In this document: positions 55,790 to 64,000 of the stretch, in pieces
Layout: each line of letters begins with the position of its first letter
Numbering within the stretch: position 1 is the stretch's first letter
Assembly: GCA_946414805.1 (NCBI GenBank)
Contig: CAMKPZ010000001.1
Coordinates: 62,001-126,000, forward strand
Direction of reading: 5' to 3'
Length of the DNA: 64,000 bases
Origin: an uncultured Bacteroidales bacterium
GTDB taxonomy: Bacteria > Bacteroidota > Bacteroidia > Bacteroidales > Paludibacteraceae
The notes under the pieces: model-generated
Databases searched by the model: none
What the model was told of the DNA's origin: nothing
The model's input: only the letters and a program-made list of their open reading frames with translations
Translations under genes and position numbers: made by a program

Positions 55790-58700
55790 ATGAAAGCCTA
55801 TTTCAGGTATATGCTTAGCCTTGTAGTTCTCCTCGTGGGAACTACAGGCTTGGCGTTCTCGCAAAACATCGTTACGGGTACGGTCGAAGATGCGGACGGT
55901 CCGCTCATCGGCGCCAGTGTGCTCGTCAAAGGAACCACCGTTGGTACCATTACCGACATGGATGGCCAGTTCTCTATCGAAGCCAAGGTGGGCGACGAAC
56001 TGGAATTCTCCTACATGGGCTACACCTCCCAGACCCACAAAGTGACCGGCAAGACACTCAATGTGACAATGTCGGAAAACACCGAGGTCCTCTCCGAGGT
56101 AGTCGTCACCGCCATGGGTATCAAACGCGACCGCAAAGCCCTTGGTTACGAAGTGGGCGAGGTCAAGGGTGAGGAACTCACCAAAGCCAAAGAGACCAAT
56201 GTGGCTAACTCGCTTGCCGGGCGTGTTGCCGGTCTGGTCGTACAAGGTACTGCCGCCGGTGCCTCCGGTTCAACGCGCGTCATGCTGCGTGGTACCACGG
56301 AGATGACCGGTAACAACCAGCCCCTCTATGTCATTGACGGTGTGCCTATGGATAACACCGCTTTCGGCTCTGCTGGAACAGAAGGCGGGTATGATCTGGG
56401 AGACGGAATATCCGCCATTAATCCCGATGACATCGAGTCTATGTCGGTTCTCAAAGGACCGGCTGCAGCGGCTCTCTATGGTAGCCGGGCCAGCCATGGC
56501 GTCATCCTTATTACTACCAAGAAAGCCAATACCGGAGATGCCAAATGGGGAGTGGAGTATAACGGTACCCTCACTTTTGACACCCAAGCCAGCCAGTGGG
56601 ACAACGTGCAGCAGGTCTATGGTATGGGTTCCGATGGTATGTATAACATCGATGCCGTCAGCAACACCAACAAGTCCTGGGGACCGAAAGCCGACGGAGG
56701 ACTCGTACTCCGCTATTTCGACGGACAGGAAAGACCTTTCCTGATTATCCCGAATAACACCGCCAATTTCTTCCAACTCGGTTTGACGGCGACCAACACA
56801 GCGGTTGTTTCCATGAACACCGGAAAGACAGGCATACGTTTCTCCTATACCGACATGCGCAACCGCGATATATTGCCGAACTCCAACATGAGCCGTAATA
56901 CGCTCAACCTCCGCGCTAACACATCCTTGGGACCCGTCGATCTCGATTTCACGGCTAACTACACCCATGAGGATGTAAAGAACCGTCCCGCCCTCGGCGA
57001 CGATAAATCCAATGTCGGCAAGAACCTCATGACCCTCTCTACTACCTATGACCAGGCATGGCTCAAAAACTATCAGACCGAGGCGGGAGAGTACCAGAAC
57101 TGGAACGGTATGGACCCCTACAATGTCAATCCCTATTGGGACATCAACAAGAACAAAAACCAGTCCTACAAAGACCTCTTCCGTATGAACGGAAAGATCG
57201 TCTATAATATCATTCCGCAACTCAAGATCCAGGCTACCGTAGGTGCTGAACTCAACCGCTTTGAGTTCTCCGATTTCAAATACCCCACTACGCCGGGCTT
57301 TGAGGCTGGACGTCTGCAGAATAGTTATTTCAATAACCGTATGTTCAATGCCGAACTCCTCGGTATCTATACCGATACATGGGGCGATTTCGACTTCACC
57401 GCCACGGCCGGTGCCAATATCTATAATGTGCATAACAAGACGGTGATCAATACCGGTACCGATATGGGTATCCGCGAGGTTGTGGCAATGTCCAGCTTCG
57501 AGGATCAGTCGGTGGAGGAGAATACCTACAACAAACGTATCGTTTCGGTCTTTGCCTCTGCTAACCTGGGATGGCGTCACATGCTTTATCTGGACGCCAC
57601 TGTCCGCGGGGACAAGTCCTCCACGCTCGCTGCTGGCAAGAACCTCTATGTCTATCCCTCTGTCAGCGGCTCGTTCGTCTTCTCCGAACTGATCAAGTCC
57701 AACCGCAAAGTGCTGCCGTATGGCAAGTTACGACTCAGCTGGGCGGAGGTGGGTAGCGATACAGACCCGTACCAGCTCTCGCTGCGGTATGGCAAGTCGC
57801 AGTTCGGCTATTCCGGTTATACCATCGGCTCTATCTACGGGAATGTCATCCCTAACGCAGACCTCAAACCGACACGTACACGCTCTTGGGAAACAGGTTT
57901 TGAGACCAAGTGGCTCAACCATCGTATCAGCCTTGACTTCACGTTCTACCACCAGGTTTCCCGTGACCAGATCATCGGTATGGCTACCTCGCCTACCTCC
58001 GGCTATGACTATCGCATGATCAACGCCGGCGAGATCCTCAACCAGGGTTTTGAGATTACCTTCGGTGCGCGTCTGGTGCAAGTAAAGGATTTCTCCTGGG
58101 ATCTGAATATCAACTGGTCTAAGAATAATAACAAGGTGCTCTCGCTTACACCCGGTACTACCGAACTGGAGTTGACCAAAGCTACATGGTGCAATGTCTA
58201 TGTTTCCGCTCGAGAGGGAGAACAGTATGGCGCCATCTGCGGCCCGGCACTCGCCCGGAATGCCGACGGACGCGTCATCGTTGATGCTACTACCGGTCTG
58301 CCTACCTTCACCACCGAGAATAAAGTGCTCGGTAATGCACAGTGGAAATGGACCGGCGGTCTGAGTACCACCCTCCGTTATAAGATGGTCACCCTCTCTG
58401 CACTCTTTGATGTGAAAGTCGGAGCTGACATCTTCTCGATGTCCGAGCGTTCCGCTTTCGAGACCGGTAAGGCGAAAGAGACCCTTGTCGGACGTGCTGA
58501 GTGGTATGCCTCCGAGGAAGCAAGGAAGGCTGCAGGGGTCACCTCCGGATGGGTCGCAACAGGCGGCTATCTCGTGGACGGCGTGATTGATAACGGAGAC
58601 GGTACATACCGCGAGAACGATATCTATATCAATCCCGAGGACTATTGGTATGAGGTGTCCCGCAAATCGCCGGAGCTCTTTATCTATGATAACTCCTATA

Positions 58701-58933
58701 TCAAGTGCCGCGAACTCACCCTCAGCCTGGATTTCCCGAAGAACTGGCTGGATAAGAAAGGTGTGCTCAAGCATGTGGGGATCTCTTTCGTCGCGCGTAA
58801 CCCCTTCATCGTCTGGAAGAATATCAAAGATATCGACCCCGACGCACAATACAACACCTCCGGCCTTGGTCTGGAATACGGTTCGCTTCCCAGCAGACGC
58901 AGCTATGGTCTGAATGTAAATCTCAAATTCTAA
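55790..58933 (+). CDS. SusC/RagA TonB-dependent transporter, beta-glucan PUL
   Basis: The second SusC, 1047 residues from ATG 55790 (MKAYFRYMLSLVVLLVGTTGLAFSQ signal). Carboxypeptidase-like domain NIVTGTVEDADGPLIGASVLVKG, the SusC signature VLSEVVVTAMGIKRDRKALGYEVGEV, plug with GASGSTRVMLRGTTEMTGNNQPLYVIDGVP and MSVLKGPAAAALYGSRASHGVI, and a barrel ending SRRSYGLNVNLKF. The subfamily differs from the first SusC (VVTAMGI rather than VVGYGV), in line with pairing to a SusD-like_2 protein. It imports cello-oligosaccharides. Confidence 0.96.
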   Translation: MKAYFRYMLSLVVLLVGTTGLAFSQNIVTGTVEDADGPLIGASVLVKGTTVGTITDMDGQFSIEAKVGDELEFSYMGYTSQTHKVTGKTLNVTMSENTEVLSEVVVTAMGIKRDRKALGYEVGEVKGEELTKAKETNVANSLAGRVAGLVVQGTAAGASGSTRVMLRGTTEMTGNNQPLYVIDGVPMDNTAFGSAGTEGGYDLGDGISAINPDDIESMSVLKGPAAAALYGSRASHGVILITTKKANTGDAKWGVEYNGTLTFDTQASQWDNVQQVYGMGSDGMYNIDAVSNTNKSWGPKADGGLVLRYFDGQERPFLIIPNNTANFFQLGLTATNTAVVSMNTGKTGIRFSYTDMRNRDILPNSNMSRNTLNLRANTSLGPVDLDFTANYTHEDVKNRPALGDDKSNVGKNLMTLSTTYDQAWLKNYQTEAGEYQNWNGMDPYNVNPYWDINKNKNQSYKDLFRMNGKIVYNIIPQLKIQATVGAELNRFEFSDFKYPTTPGFEAGRLQNSYFNNRMFNAELLGIYTDTWGDFDFTATAGANIYNVHNKTVINTGTDMGIREVVAMSSFEDQSVEENTYNKRIVSVFASANLGWRHMLYLDATVRGDKSSTLAAGKNLYVYPSVSGSFVFSELIKSNRKVLPYGKLRLSWAEVGSDTDPYQLSLRYGKSQFGYSGYTIGSIYGNVIPNADLKPTRTRSWETGFETKWLNHRISLDFTFYHQVSRDQIIGMATSPTSGYDYRMINAGEILNQGFEITFGARLVQVKDFSWDLNINWSKNNNKVLSLTPGTTELELTKATWCNVYVSAREGEQYGAICGPALARNADGRVIVDATTGLPTFTTENKVLGNAQWKWTGGLSTTLRYKMVTLSALFDVKVGADIFSMSERSAFETGKAKETLVGRAEWYASEEARKAAGVTSGWVATGGYLVDGVIDNGDGTYRENDIYINPEDYWYEVSRKSPELFIYDNSYIKCRELTLSLDFPKNWLDKKGVLKHVGISFVARNPFIVWKNIKDIDPDAQYNTSGLGLEYGSLPSRRSYGLNVNLKF

Positions 58934-58953
58934 CCTTGTAAATCTCAATCAAA

Positions 58954-60642
58954 ATGAAAAAGATAACTTTAGTACTTTGTACATTGTCACTTTGTACATT
59001 CTTCGTTGCTTGTTCGGACAAGGTTTACGAGGAGATCAATACCGATCCGACCAAAGCCGCACATATCAACCCTGCTTCCCAGTTAACGTATGCCGAACTG
59101 CAGATGTTCGGAGATATGAACTATGTGGATGTGCATCGTCTCTATACCTATGCTTTCACCCAGCAACTCATGGGCTGTTGGAATACCACTAACTATGGCG
59201 GGCAGCACCGTATGGATGATAATGAGATGTCACGTCCGTGGGCGAACCTCTATCCCGGGGCAATCCGTAATCTCACCGATGCCATCGAGCAAACGAAATC
59301 GGATCCGGCGCAGGCGAACATTCATGCCGCGCTCCGTGTCTTCCGGGTTTATGTAGGCGGACTGCTTACGGACTACTACGGCGATGTGCCGTTTACCCAA
59401 GCAGGGCTGGGATATATAGCCGGCAATACGCAACCTAAGTATGACAAGCAAGACGACCTCTATGCCTATTTCTTTGCAGAACTGAAAGCCGCCGCAGCAT
59501 TGTTTGATATCAACGCCAATGCCATCTCCAGCGACCCGATGTTCAACGGCAACATTGATGCATGGAAACGCTTTGCCAACTCGCTCCGCTTGCGGTACGC
59601 AATGCGTCTGTCCGAGGTCGCGCCGGAAATGGCGAAGACAGAGTTTAATGCGGCCCTGACGGACGGCGTTATGAATTCGGCTGCGGACAATGCATGCGTC
59701 AAGCACCTCAATGTATCCTATAGCTTCGGTCAGGAGTCGTTCAAGGACTTCCGAGGCAATGCCATGGCAAAGTATTTCTATGGCAACGACCCGGCTAATA
59801 ACCCCTCCTATGTATGTCAGACGCTTTGGAAACAACTCTACGACAACAATGACCCGCGCACCTCGCGTCTCTGCCGGTTCTATATTGATGACTTCATGTC
59901 CATCTCTACCGGAGACGGACGAATTGATATGACGGACGCGGTGCTGGCTACCCAGAAAGCCAACCCCGGTACGCAGATCATCTACGAGATAGCTCCGGGT
60001 GAGTTCTCGTGGGATAACTGGCCTTCCTATACCGATCTGCCCGGCAGCCCGCTGGCGGAGCAGGTGGCGCAGGTGCAGGCTGCTCATCCTGACTATAAGC
60101 CGACATCCAACCCAAGATGGTTGGTGCCCAAACTGGCGAACAACTTCCTGCGCTCGGATAACCCCGGGGTGCTTATGACATACGCCGAAGTATGTTTCCT
60201 CAAGGCGGAAGCAGCGGTGCTTGGATGGATTTCCGATGATGCCAAATCATGTTATGAAACCGGTATCCGCGAGGCGATGAATATGCTCTCCGATGCTTAC
60301 GGATGTAGCGGTATCACCGATGCAGAGTATGCGGCTTATATCGCACAACCGGCTATCGCCTTCGCGGCTTCTGCAGATGAACAGAAATGCCAGATCAATA
60401 CACAGGCTTGGATCCTCCATTTTCATAACCCCGCCGAGTGCTGGGCTAATGTGCGACGCTCGGATTACCCGCAACTCAAAGCGCCTTCCACCAAGAACCC
60501 GCTTATCGACGGCACCGAGATACCCGTCCGGCTCTGCTATCCGCTCAAAGAAGAGACTTATAGCAAGGACGCTTATCAGGAGGCTATCGGACATGTGCCC
60601 GCGTATTCATGGCACGCACGCCTTTGGTGGGACGTCAAGTAA
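58954..60642 (+). CDS. SusD-like_2 / RagB lipoprotein, beta-glucan PUL
   Basis: A 562-residue surface lipoprotein with lipobox FFVAC (Cys at residue 20) and the SusD-like_2 pattern: YEEINTDPTKAAHINPASQLTYAELQMFGD, LTDYYGDVPFTQA, RFANSLRLRYAMRLSEVAPE, and PAECWANVRRSDYPQLKAP. It is the lid of the second SusC. Its signal core (LVLCTLSLCTFF) is built of TGTACAT-type heptamers, nearly the same as SusD 1 although the proteins are otherwise distant. Confidence 0.94.
   Translation: MKKITLVLCTLSLCTFFVACSDKVYEEINTDPTKAAHINPASQLTYAELQMFGDMNYVDVHRLYTYAFTQQLMGCWNTTNYGGQHRMDDNEMSRPWANLYPGAIRNLTDAIEQTKSDPAQANIHAALRVFRVYVGGLLTDYYGDVPFTQAGLGYIAGNTQPKYDKQDDLYAYFFAELKAAAALFDINANAISSDPMFNGNIDAWKRFANSLRLRYAMRLSEVAPEMAKTEFNAALTDGVMNSAADNACVKHLNVSYSFGQESFKDFRGNAMAKYFYGNDPANNPSYVCQTLWKQLYDNNDPRTSRLCRFYIDDFMSISTGDGRIDMTDAVLATQKANPGTQIIYEIAPGEFSWDNWPSYTDLPGSPLAEQVAQVQAAHPDYKPTSNPRWLVPKLANNFLRSDNPGVLMTYAEVCFLKAEAAVLGWISDDAKSCYETGIREAMNMLSDAYGCSGITDAEYAAYIAQPAIAFAASADEQKCQINTQAWILHFHNPAECWANVRRSDYPQLKAPSTKNPLIDGTEIPVRLCYPLKEETYSKDAYQEAIGHVPAYSWHARLWWDVK
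58973..58999 (+). repeat. TGTACAT heptamers in the second SusD signal peptide
   Basis: TACTT, TGTACAT, TGTCACT, TTGTACAT, encoding LCTLSLCT, the same hydrophobic core as in SusD 1. Confidence 0.7.
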
Positions 60643-60693
60643 TGAATAATGAAATAAATCGTGCCCTTGTGGCTAAGAATAATGATTAGTTTT

Positions 60694-61416
60694 ATGAATG
60701 CACTAAATAAAATTGTACTTGGTACTTTGTTCCTTTGTACCTTGTCTATGGTGTCGTGCGAGAAAAAAGCTCCGTTTGACACCCAGTCACCCGATGATGC
60801 GCCGCTCATCTTGAAGCCTTACAACGAGTCTGGAACGGGGTCTTTTACCTACACCCTTGCCAATGACTCCACGCCGCTCATTGACTCCGTAGTGGTAACT
60901 CCCTCACGCTACACGACGGTTAACTGGTATGTGGACGACTCCCTCGTGCATACCGGCACGAAAATCAATATGTGTTTCGCCGCGGGTAAGCATACGCTTC
61001 TTATCGAGGCGGTCACTACCGTGGGCAAACAGACTACCAGAACCGGTACTATCACCGTCCTCGGTGGTGCACCGGATCCCTCTGAGAACATCCTTTGGAC
61101 CGGACCGGTCACACTGGACTGGGATGCCGAACTGGTCAAAGTGACGGCAGCCGAACTGGCTGCTGTGCCGGTCGGAACCACTATCTCGGTGCATTTTACG
61201 GTGGTTGAGGCGGAGTACCACGCCATGCGTATCACTACCCCTTGGTGGGGAGACACACCGGCGGATGACGACCTCGTGCCGCAGGTGGATGGTATGGACT
61301 CCAGAACCAGCCCCTTCACCTTCGTCTATGACGACCATTGCAAGGCGCTCGTGGACGAACGCGGGGCGATGTCCGTAGTAGGGTTCGGTCTCCAAATAGA
61401 CAAAATCACCTATTAA
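60694..61416 (+). CDS. Surface glycan-binding-type lipoprotein, beta-glucan PUL
   Basis: A 240-residue lipoprotein from ATG 60694 (LFLCTLSMVSC, lipobox SMVSC). A PKD/Ig-like region with repeated beta strands (PSRYTTVNWYVDDSLVHTGTK, AAGKHTLLIEAVTTVGKQTTRTGTITVLGG) is followed by a Trp-rich module (NILWTGPVTLDWDAELVKV, MRITTPWWGDTPADD) resembling carbohydrate-binding domains. Position after SusD suggests a SusE-like surface glycan-binding protein. Signal core made of TGTACTT-type heptamers (60712-60752). Confidence 0.7.
   Translation: MNALNKIVLGTLFLCTLSMVSCEKKAPFDTQSPDDAPLILKPYNESGTGSFTYTLANDSTPLIDSVVVTPSRYTTVNWYVDDSLVHTGTKINMCFAAGKHTLLIEAVTTVGKQTTRTGTITVLGGAPDPSENILWTGPVTLDWDAELVKVTAAELAAVPVGTTISVHFTVVEAEYHAMRITTPWWGDTPADDDLVPQVDGMDSRTSPFTFVYDDHCKALVDERGAMSVVGFGLQIDKITY
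60712..60752 (+). repeat. TGTACTT-type heptamers in the lipoprotein signal peptide
   Basis: TGTACTT, GGTACTT, TGTTCCT, TTGTACCT, TGTCTAT, encoding VLGTLFLCTLSM. Confidence 0.65.
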
Positions 61417-61417
61417 A

Positions 61418-61458
61418 TCGTACTTCGTACATCGTAAATGACCAAATCGTAAATTATT
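61418..61458. repeat. CGTACNT heptamers and AATGACC unit, lipoprotein-symporter gap
   Basis: CGTACTT, CGTACAT, CGTAAAT, GACCAAA, TCGTAAAT fill the gap, beginning right after the TAA stop (61414-61416) and ending at the symporter ATG (61459). Confidence 0.7.
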
Positions 61459-62802
61459 ATGGTTCCTCTCCGAGAAAAAATCGGTTATGCTCTGGGTGAT
61501 GCCGCTTCCGGCGGCATCACCTGGAAGATTATGTCCATAGCCTTCCCTTTATTCTTTACCCATGTGTTTGGACTGAGTTTTGCCGATGCTGCGGCACTCA
61601 TGCTGGTGGCGCGTATGTTCGATGTGGTCACCGATCCCCTCATGGGCTCCATTGCCGACCGCACCCGGTCTCGATGGGGCACTTACCGGCCGTGGCTCAT
61701 CTTCGGGTCCATTCCTTTCGGGATTATCTTTGCCCTTCTGTTGTTCACACCCGATCTGGGACCTGTGGGCAAACGTATATGGGCATATTCCTTTTACCTG
61801 CTGATGATGGCGTGCTATACGATGGTTAACGTGCCATACGGGTCGCTACTCGATGTCATGACTACTGACGATAACGAGAAAAACGAGTTCTCCGCTTTCC
61901 GTATGGTCGGGGCATATGCCATGGGCTTTGTCACCCTCCTCTCCTTCCCCTATCTGCAACGGTGGATAGGAGGCACGGAGCAGCACCAATACGCCGTACT
62001 TGGTGCCGCCTTCGGACTCCTTGCCGCACTCATGACCTTGGCGTGCGGACTGCTCACGCGCGAAAGGCATCAACCCGTCAGAGCCGAGCATTTCTCCTTT
62101 AGGCAGTACGCCGATCTATTCCGTAACAAACCATGGATATATATGACCCTGGTAGCCATCTGTACCAACTTCTTCAACGGCTTCCGGTATGCGGCGGCAG
62201 GCTATATGATTACCTATTGCCTCGGAGGCGATGTCACGATTGGGAGGTTCATCATCAATTATACCGTCTTTATGGCGTTCAGTGAGGTCACCTGTATGAT
62301 CTTCGGAGCCCTGTCACCCGCCTTCACGCGCCGTATCGGCTCCAAACGGATGGCGTTCGTCTGGGCGGCTGGCATTTGTTGCGTCTTCTCCTTCCTCTAT
62401 TTCTTCATCCCGATGGATGCCGCATATATATGGCTGATGATAGCGGTCTCGGTACTCACGTCCGTCGGCGCAGGACTCTATTCGCCGCTTTTGTGGTCCA
62501 TGTACGCCGATGTCGCGGATTATGCCACGGAGAAAAACGGTACCTCCTCCACAGGACTCATCTTCTCTTCCGGAACGATGGCGCAAAAACTCGGCGGGGC
62601 TGTATCCGGTAGTCTTATCGCCATGCTATTGGGCATCGCGGGACTCGTCTCACACACCGATATGATCACCGGCGAGACGATTGTTGTCATTACCGATGAG
62701 GACTCCGTTCGTACTATGGTATGGGCGCTATTCTCACTCTTCCCTGCCGTGATTGCCGCACTCATGGCACTATTGGCGTATAAATTCCCTCTCAAAAAAT
62801 AA
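61459..62802 (+). CDS. GPH-type sugar:cation symporter (MelB-like, MFS)
   Basis: A 447-residue, 12-helix transporter of the glycoside-pentoside-hexuronide family. Seen: EKIGYALGDAASGGITWKIMSIAFPLFFTHVFG, the MelB-type DVVTDPLMGSIADRTRSRWGTYRPWLIFGSIPFG loop with its Asp pair, and PYGSLLDVMTTDDNEKNEFSAFR. It probably moves cellobiose or cello-oligomers from periplasm to cytoplasm, where the GH94 phosphorylase acts. It is five bases (62803-62806 and the stop) from the GH9 gene. Confidence 0.92.
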   Translation: MVPLREKIGYALGDAASGGITWKIMSIAFPLFFTHVFGLSFADAAALMLVARMFDVVTDPLMGSIADRTRSRWGTYRPWLIFGSIPFGIIFALLLFTPDLGPVGKRIWAYSFYLLMMACYTMVNVPYGSLLDVMTTDDNEKNEFSAFRMVGAYAMGFVTLLSFPYLQRWIGGTEQHQYAVLGAAFGLLAALMTLACGLLTRERHQPVRAEHFSFRQYADLFRNKPWIYMTLVAICTNFFNGFRYAAAGYMITYCLGGDVTIGRFIINYTVFMAFSEVTCMIFGALSPAFTRRIGSKRMAFVWAAGICCVFSFLYFFIPMDAAYIWLMIAVSVLTSVGAGLYSPLLWSMYADVADYATEKNGTSSTGLIFSSGTMAQKLGGAVSGSLIAMLLGIAGLVSHTDMITGETIVVITDEDSVRTMVWALFSLFPAVIAALMALLAYKFPLKK

Positions 62803-62806
62803 AACT

Positions 62807-64000
62807 ATGAAAAATCCCTCGTACATCGTACTTCTGTCCTCCATACTTCTCGTGGCAGGCTGCGTGCATTACAATCCTGACAACGGCCCCGTTCGTCTCA
62901 ACCAAGTCGGCTTCGCCCCGGAGCAGGAGAAAACCGCCACCATCAATGTCTCCTCCTTGGATGAGGCTCCTTGTTGCGTGTTTATCCTTGATGCTGCCGG
63001 CGATACCGTCTGGAGCGGCACCGCCTCGCCCGCAATGCCCAATCCCGTATCCGGCAAACCGCGGCAGATAGTGGATTTCTCCTCTCTCACCGCCAAAGGC
63101 AAATATACGCTCTGCGTGCTCAATTCTCAAAATTCTCAAATTCTCCAATCTTCTAATCTTCAAATCACAATCTGTGACCGTCCTTACAAGGAACTCACAA
63201 GAAAGGCGCTCCGCGCGTTCTATCACCAGCGGGCCTCGATGCCTATCGGGGAACCCTTTGCCGAGGGCTATGCACGGCCTGCCGGACATCCCGATGACCA
63301 TGTGCTCGTCCATCCCTCTGCGGCTACGGACGAACGACCCGCAGGAACCGTCATCTCTTCGCCCGGAGGATGGTACGATGCAGGCGATTATAACAAGTAT
63401 ATCGTTAACTCCGGCTTCACTATGGGAGTATGGCTCATGGCATACGAACTCAACAAAGCCTATTTTGACACCCTCCGTTTGAATATACCCGGATCGTCCA
63501 TCGCCTATCTCCCCGATATGCTCACGGAAGCCATGTATAATCTCCGATGGATGCTCACCATGCAGGATACGGACGGAGGCGTGTATCATAAACTGACCGA
63601 ACCGGATTTTGAGAGCTTCATTGCACCCGACCAATGCCGCAAACCCCGTTATGTAGTAATGAAAACGACCGCTGCTACCCTTGATTTCGCGGCGTCTATG
63701 GCGATGGCGGCAAGGGTCTATGCTCCCTTTGACTCCGCCTTCACGCAACAAGCTACAGAGGCTGCCAAACGTGCATACGCATGGGCATTGGAACATCCCG
63801 ATGTCTATTACGACCAGGACGCTATGAACGCGCAGTTCAAACCCGAGATCACTACCGGTGCCTACCCCGACACTTGTGTCGCCGATGAGTTCTATTGGGC
63901 AAAAACAGAATTATATCTGCTCACCAAAGAACCGGAATATAACGAAAATCCTCACCCGACCTTCGTCTATAAGCCCGCTGCCTGGGGTAATGTGGCGGAA
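62807..64000 (+). CDS. GH9 cellulase, 3' end outside window
   Basis: The frame starts at ATG 62807, four bases after the symporter stop, and is still open after 398 codons. Lipoprotein signal LLVAGC (Cys near residue 18), then a CelD-type Ig-like domain (GPVRLNQVGFAPEQEKTATI, GKPRQIVDFSSLTAKGKYTL). Next comes a short repeat-derived linker (~105-120), and then the (alpha/alpha)6 catalytic domain with GGWYDAGDYNKYIVNSG, whose Asp191 and Asp194 are the catalytic-base pair of GH9. MLTEAMYNLRWMLTMQDTDGGVYHKLT follows. The acid Glu would lie beyond the window. It hydrolyses beta-1,4-glucan at the cell surface. Confidence 0.93.
   Translation, partial: MKNPSYIVLLSSILLVAGCVHYNPDNGPVRLNQVGFAPEQEKTATINVSSLDEAPCCVFILDAAGDTVWSGTASPAMPNPVSGKPRQIVDFSSLTAKGKYTLCVLNSQNSQILQSSNLQITICDRPYKELTRKALRAFYHQRASMPIGEPFAEGYARPAGHPDDHVLVHPSAATDERPAGTVISSPGGWYDAGDYNKYIVNSGFTMGVWLMAYELNKAYFDTLRLNIPGSSIAYLPDMLTEAMYNLRWMLTMQDTDGGVYHKLTEPDFESFIAPDQCRKPRYVVMKTTAATLDFAASMAMAARVYAPFDSAFTQQATEAAKRAYAWALEHPDVYYDQDAMNAQFKPEITTGAYPDTCVADEFYWAKTELYLLTKEPEYNENPHPTFVYKPAAWGNVAE
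63120..63166. repeat. ATTCTCAA-type repeat in the GH9 linker
   Basis: CAATTCTCAAAATTCTCAAA and degenerate copies up to CTTCAAATC, in frame as LNSQNSQILQSSNLQI between the Ig-like and catalytic domains. It is the intergenic TTCTCAA family found here inside a gene. Confidence 0.7.

Noticed and set aside
56270..57580. 436-codon minus-strand frame opposite susC
   Set aside because: Overlaps the plug and barrel of a clear SusC; no independent coding signal.

Overview
The window looks like a chromosome fragment from an uncultured gut or rumen Bacteroidales (Bacteroidota); a Paludibacteraceae-like lineage is my guess. Evidence: two SusC/SusD pairs, a SusR-like hybrid regulator, BamD, a Pur-alpha-like DUF3276 protein, a DUF4494 protein, a Bacteroides-type Lnb lipoprotein acyltransferase, glycine-lipid synthesis genes, T9SS-like C-terminal sorting tails, and many promoters of the TTTG-N19/20-TAnnTTTG type with almost no Shine-Dalgarno sites.

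Layout. 1-3.8 kb: the end of a type III restriction/helicase gene, a 38-codon remnant, a Fic protein and a second gene fragment, all on +; this looks like a decayed, AT-richer accessory patch. 3.8-4.9 kb: three minus-strand units (flavodoxin-like oxidoreductase, tRNA-Ser(GCT), and a candidate ~70-nt small RNA with its own promoter and terminator). 4.97-25.7 kb: a tightly packed minus-strand housekeeping run, in transcription order nusB, yajC, ybbR-like, degT-like aminotransferase, rpoN, PAP2-like, lnb-like, degenerate PafA-like phosphatase, DUF4494, glsA-like, glsB-like, a yggS-HAD fusion, cstA, engB, a TonB receptor, mutS, mltG and a Usp-like gene. 25.7-31.8 kb: a divergent DUF3276 gene, bamD-rpoZ-coaBC, and a small HTH protein-two porin-like proteins-apbE unit, these last two on minus. 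31.9-44.3 kb: a plus-strand alpha-glucan PUL (SusR-like regulator, SusC, SusD, SusE/F, GH66 dextranase, GH97, a secreted protein), probably for dextran-type alpha-1,6-glucan. 44.5-50 kb: a YoeB-type toxin-antitoxin pair and a 1473-residue repeat-rich surface protein with a small companion. 50.3-64 kb: a beta-glucan/cellulose PUL (AraC regulator, GH94 phosphorylase, GH5, secreted protein, SusC, SusD, lipoprotein, GPH symporter, GH9 running off the edge).

The most unusual signal is a set of short dispersed repeats: (a) heptamer arrays, GGCTGAY inside at least five proteins and TTCTCAA in gene-gene gaps directly after stop codons; (b) a palindrome-plus-GGTCTT module, iterated in two signal peptides and found singly inside engB and beside cstA; (c) TGTACAT-type heptamers forming lipoprotein signal-peptide cores; (d) a 15-bp repeat that supplies start codons. 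They recall the STRR heptamers of cyanobacteria, but appear to have spread into essential genes and to have been tolerated as loops, linkers and signal peptides. All functional calls come from reading the sequence and remembered family features; no database search was run.
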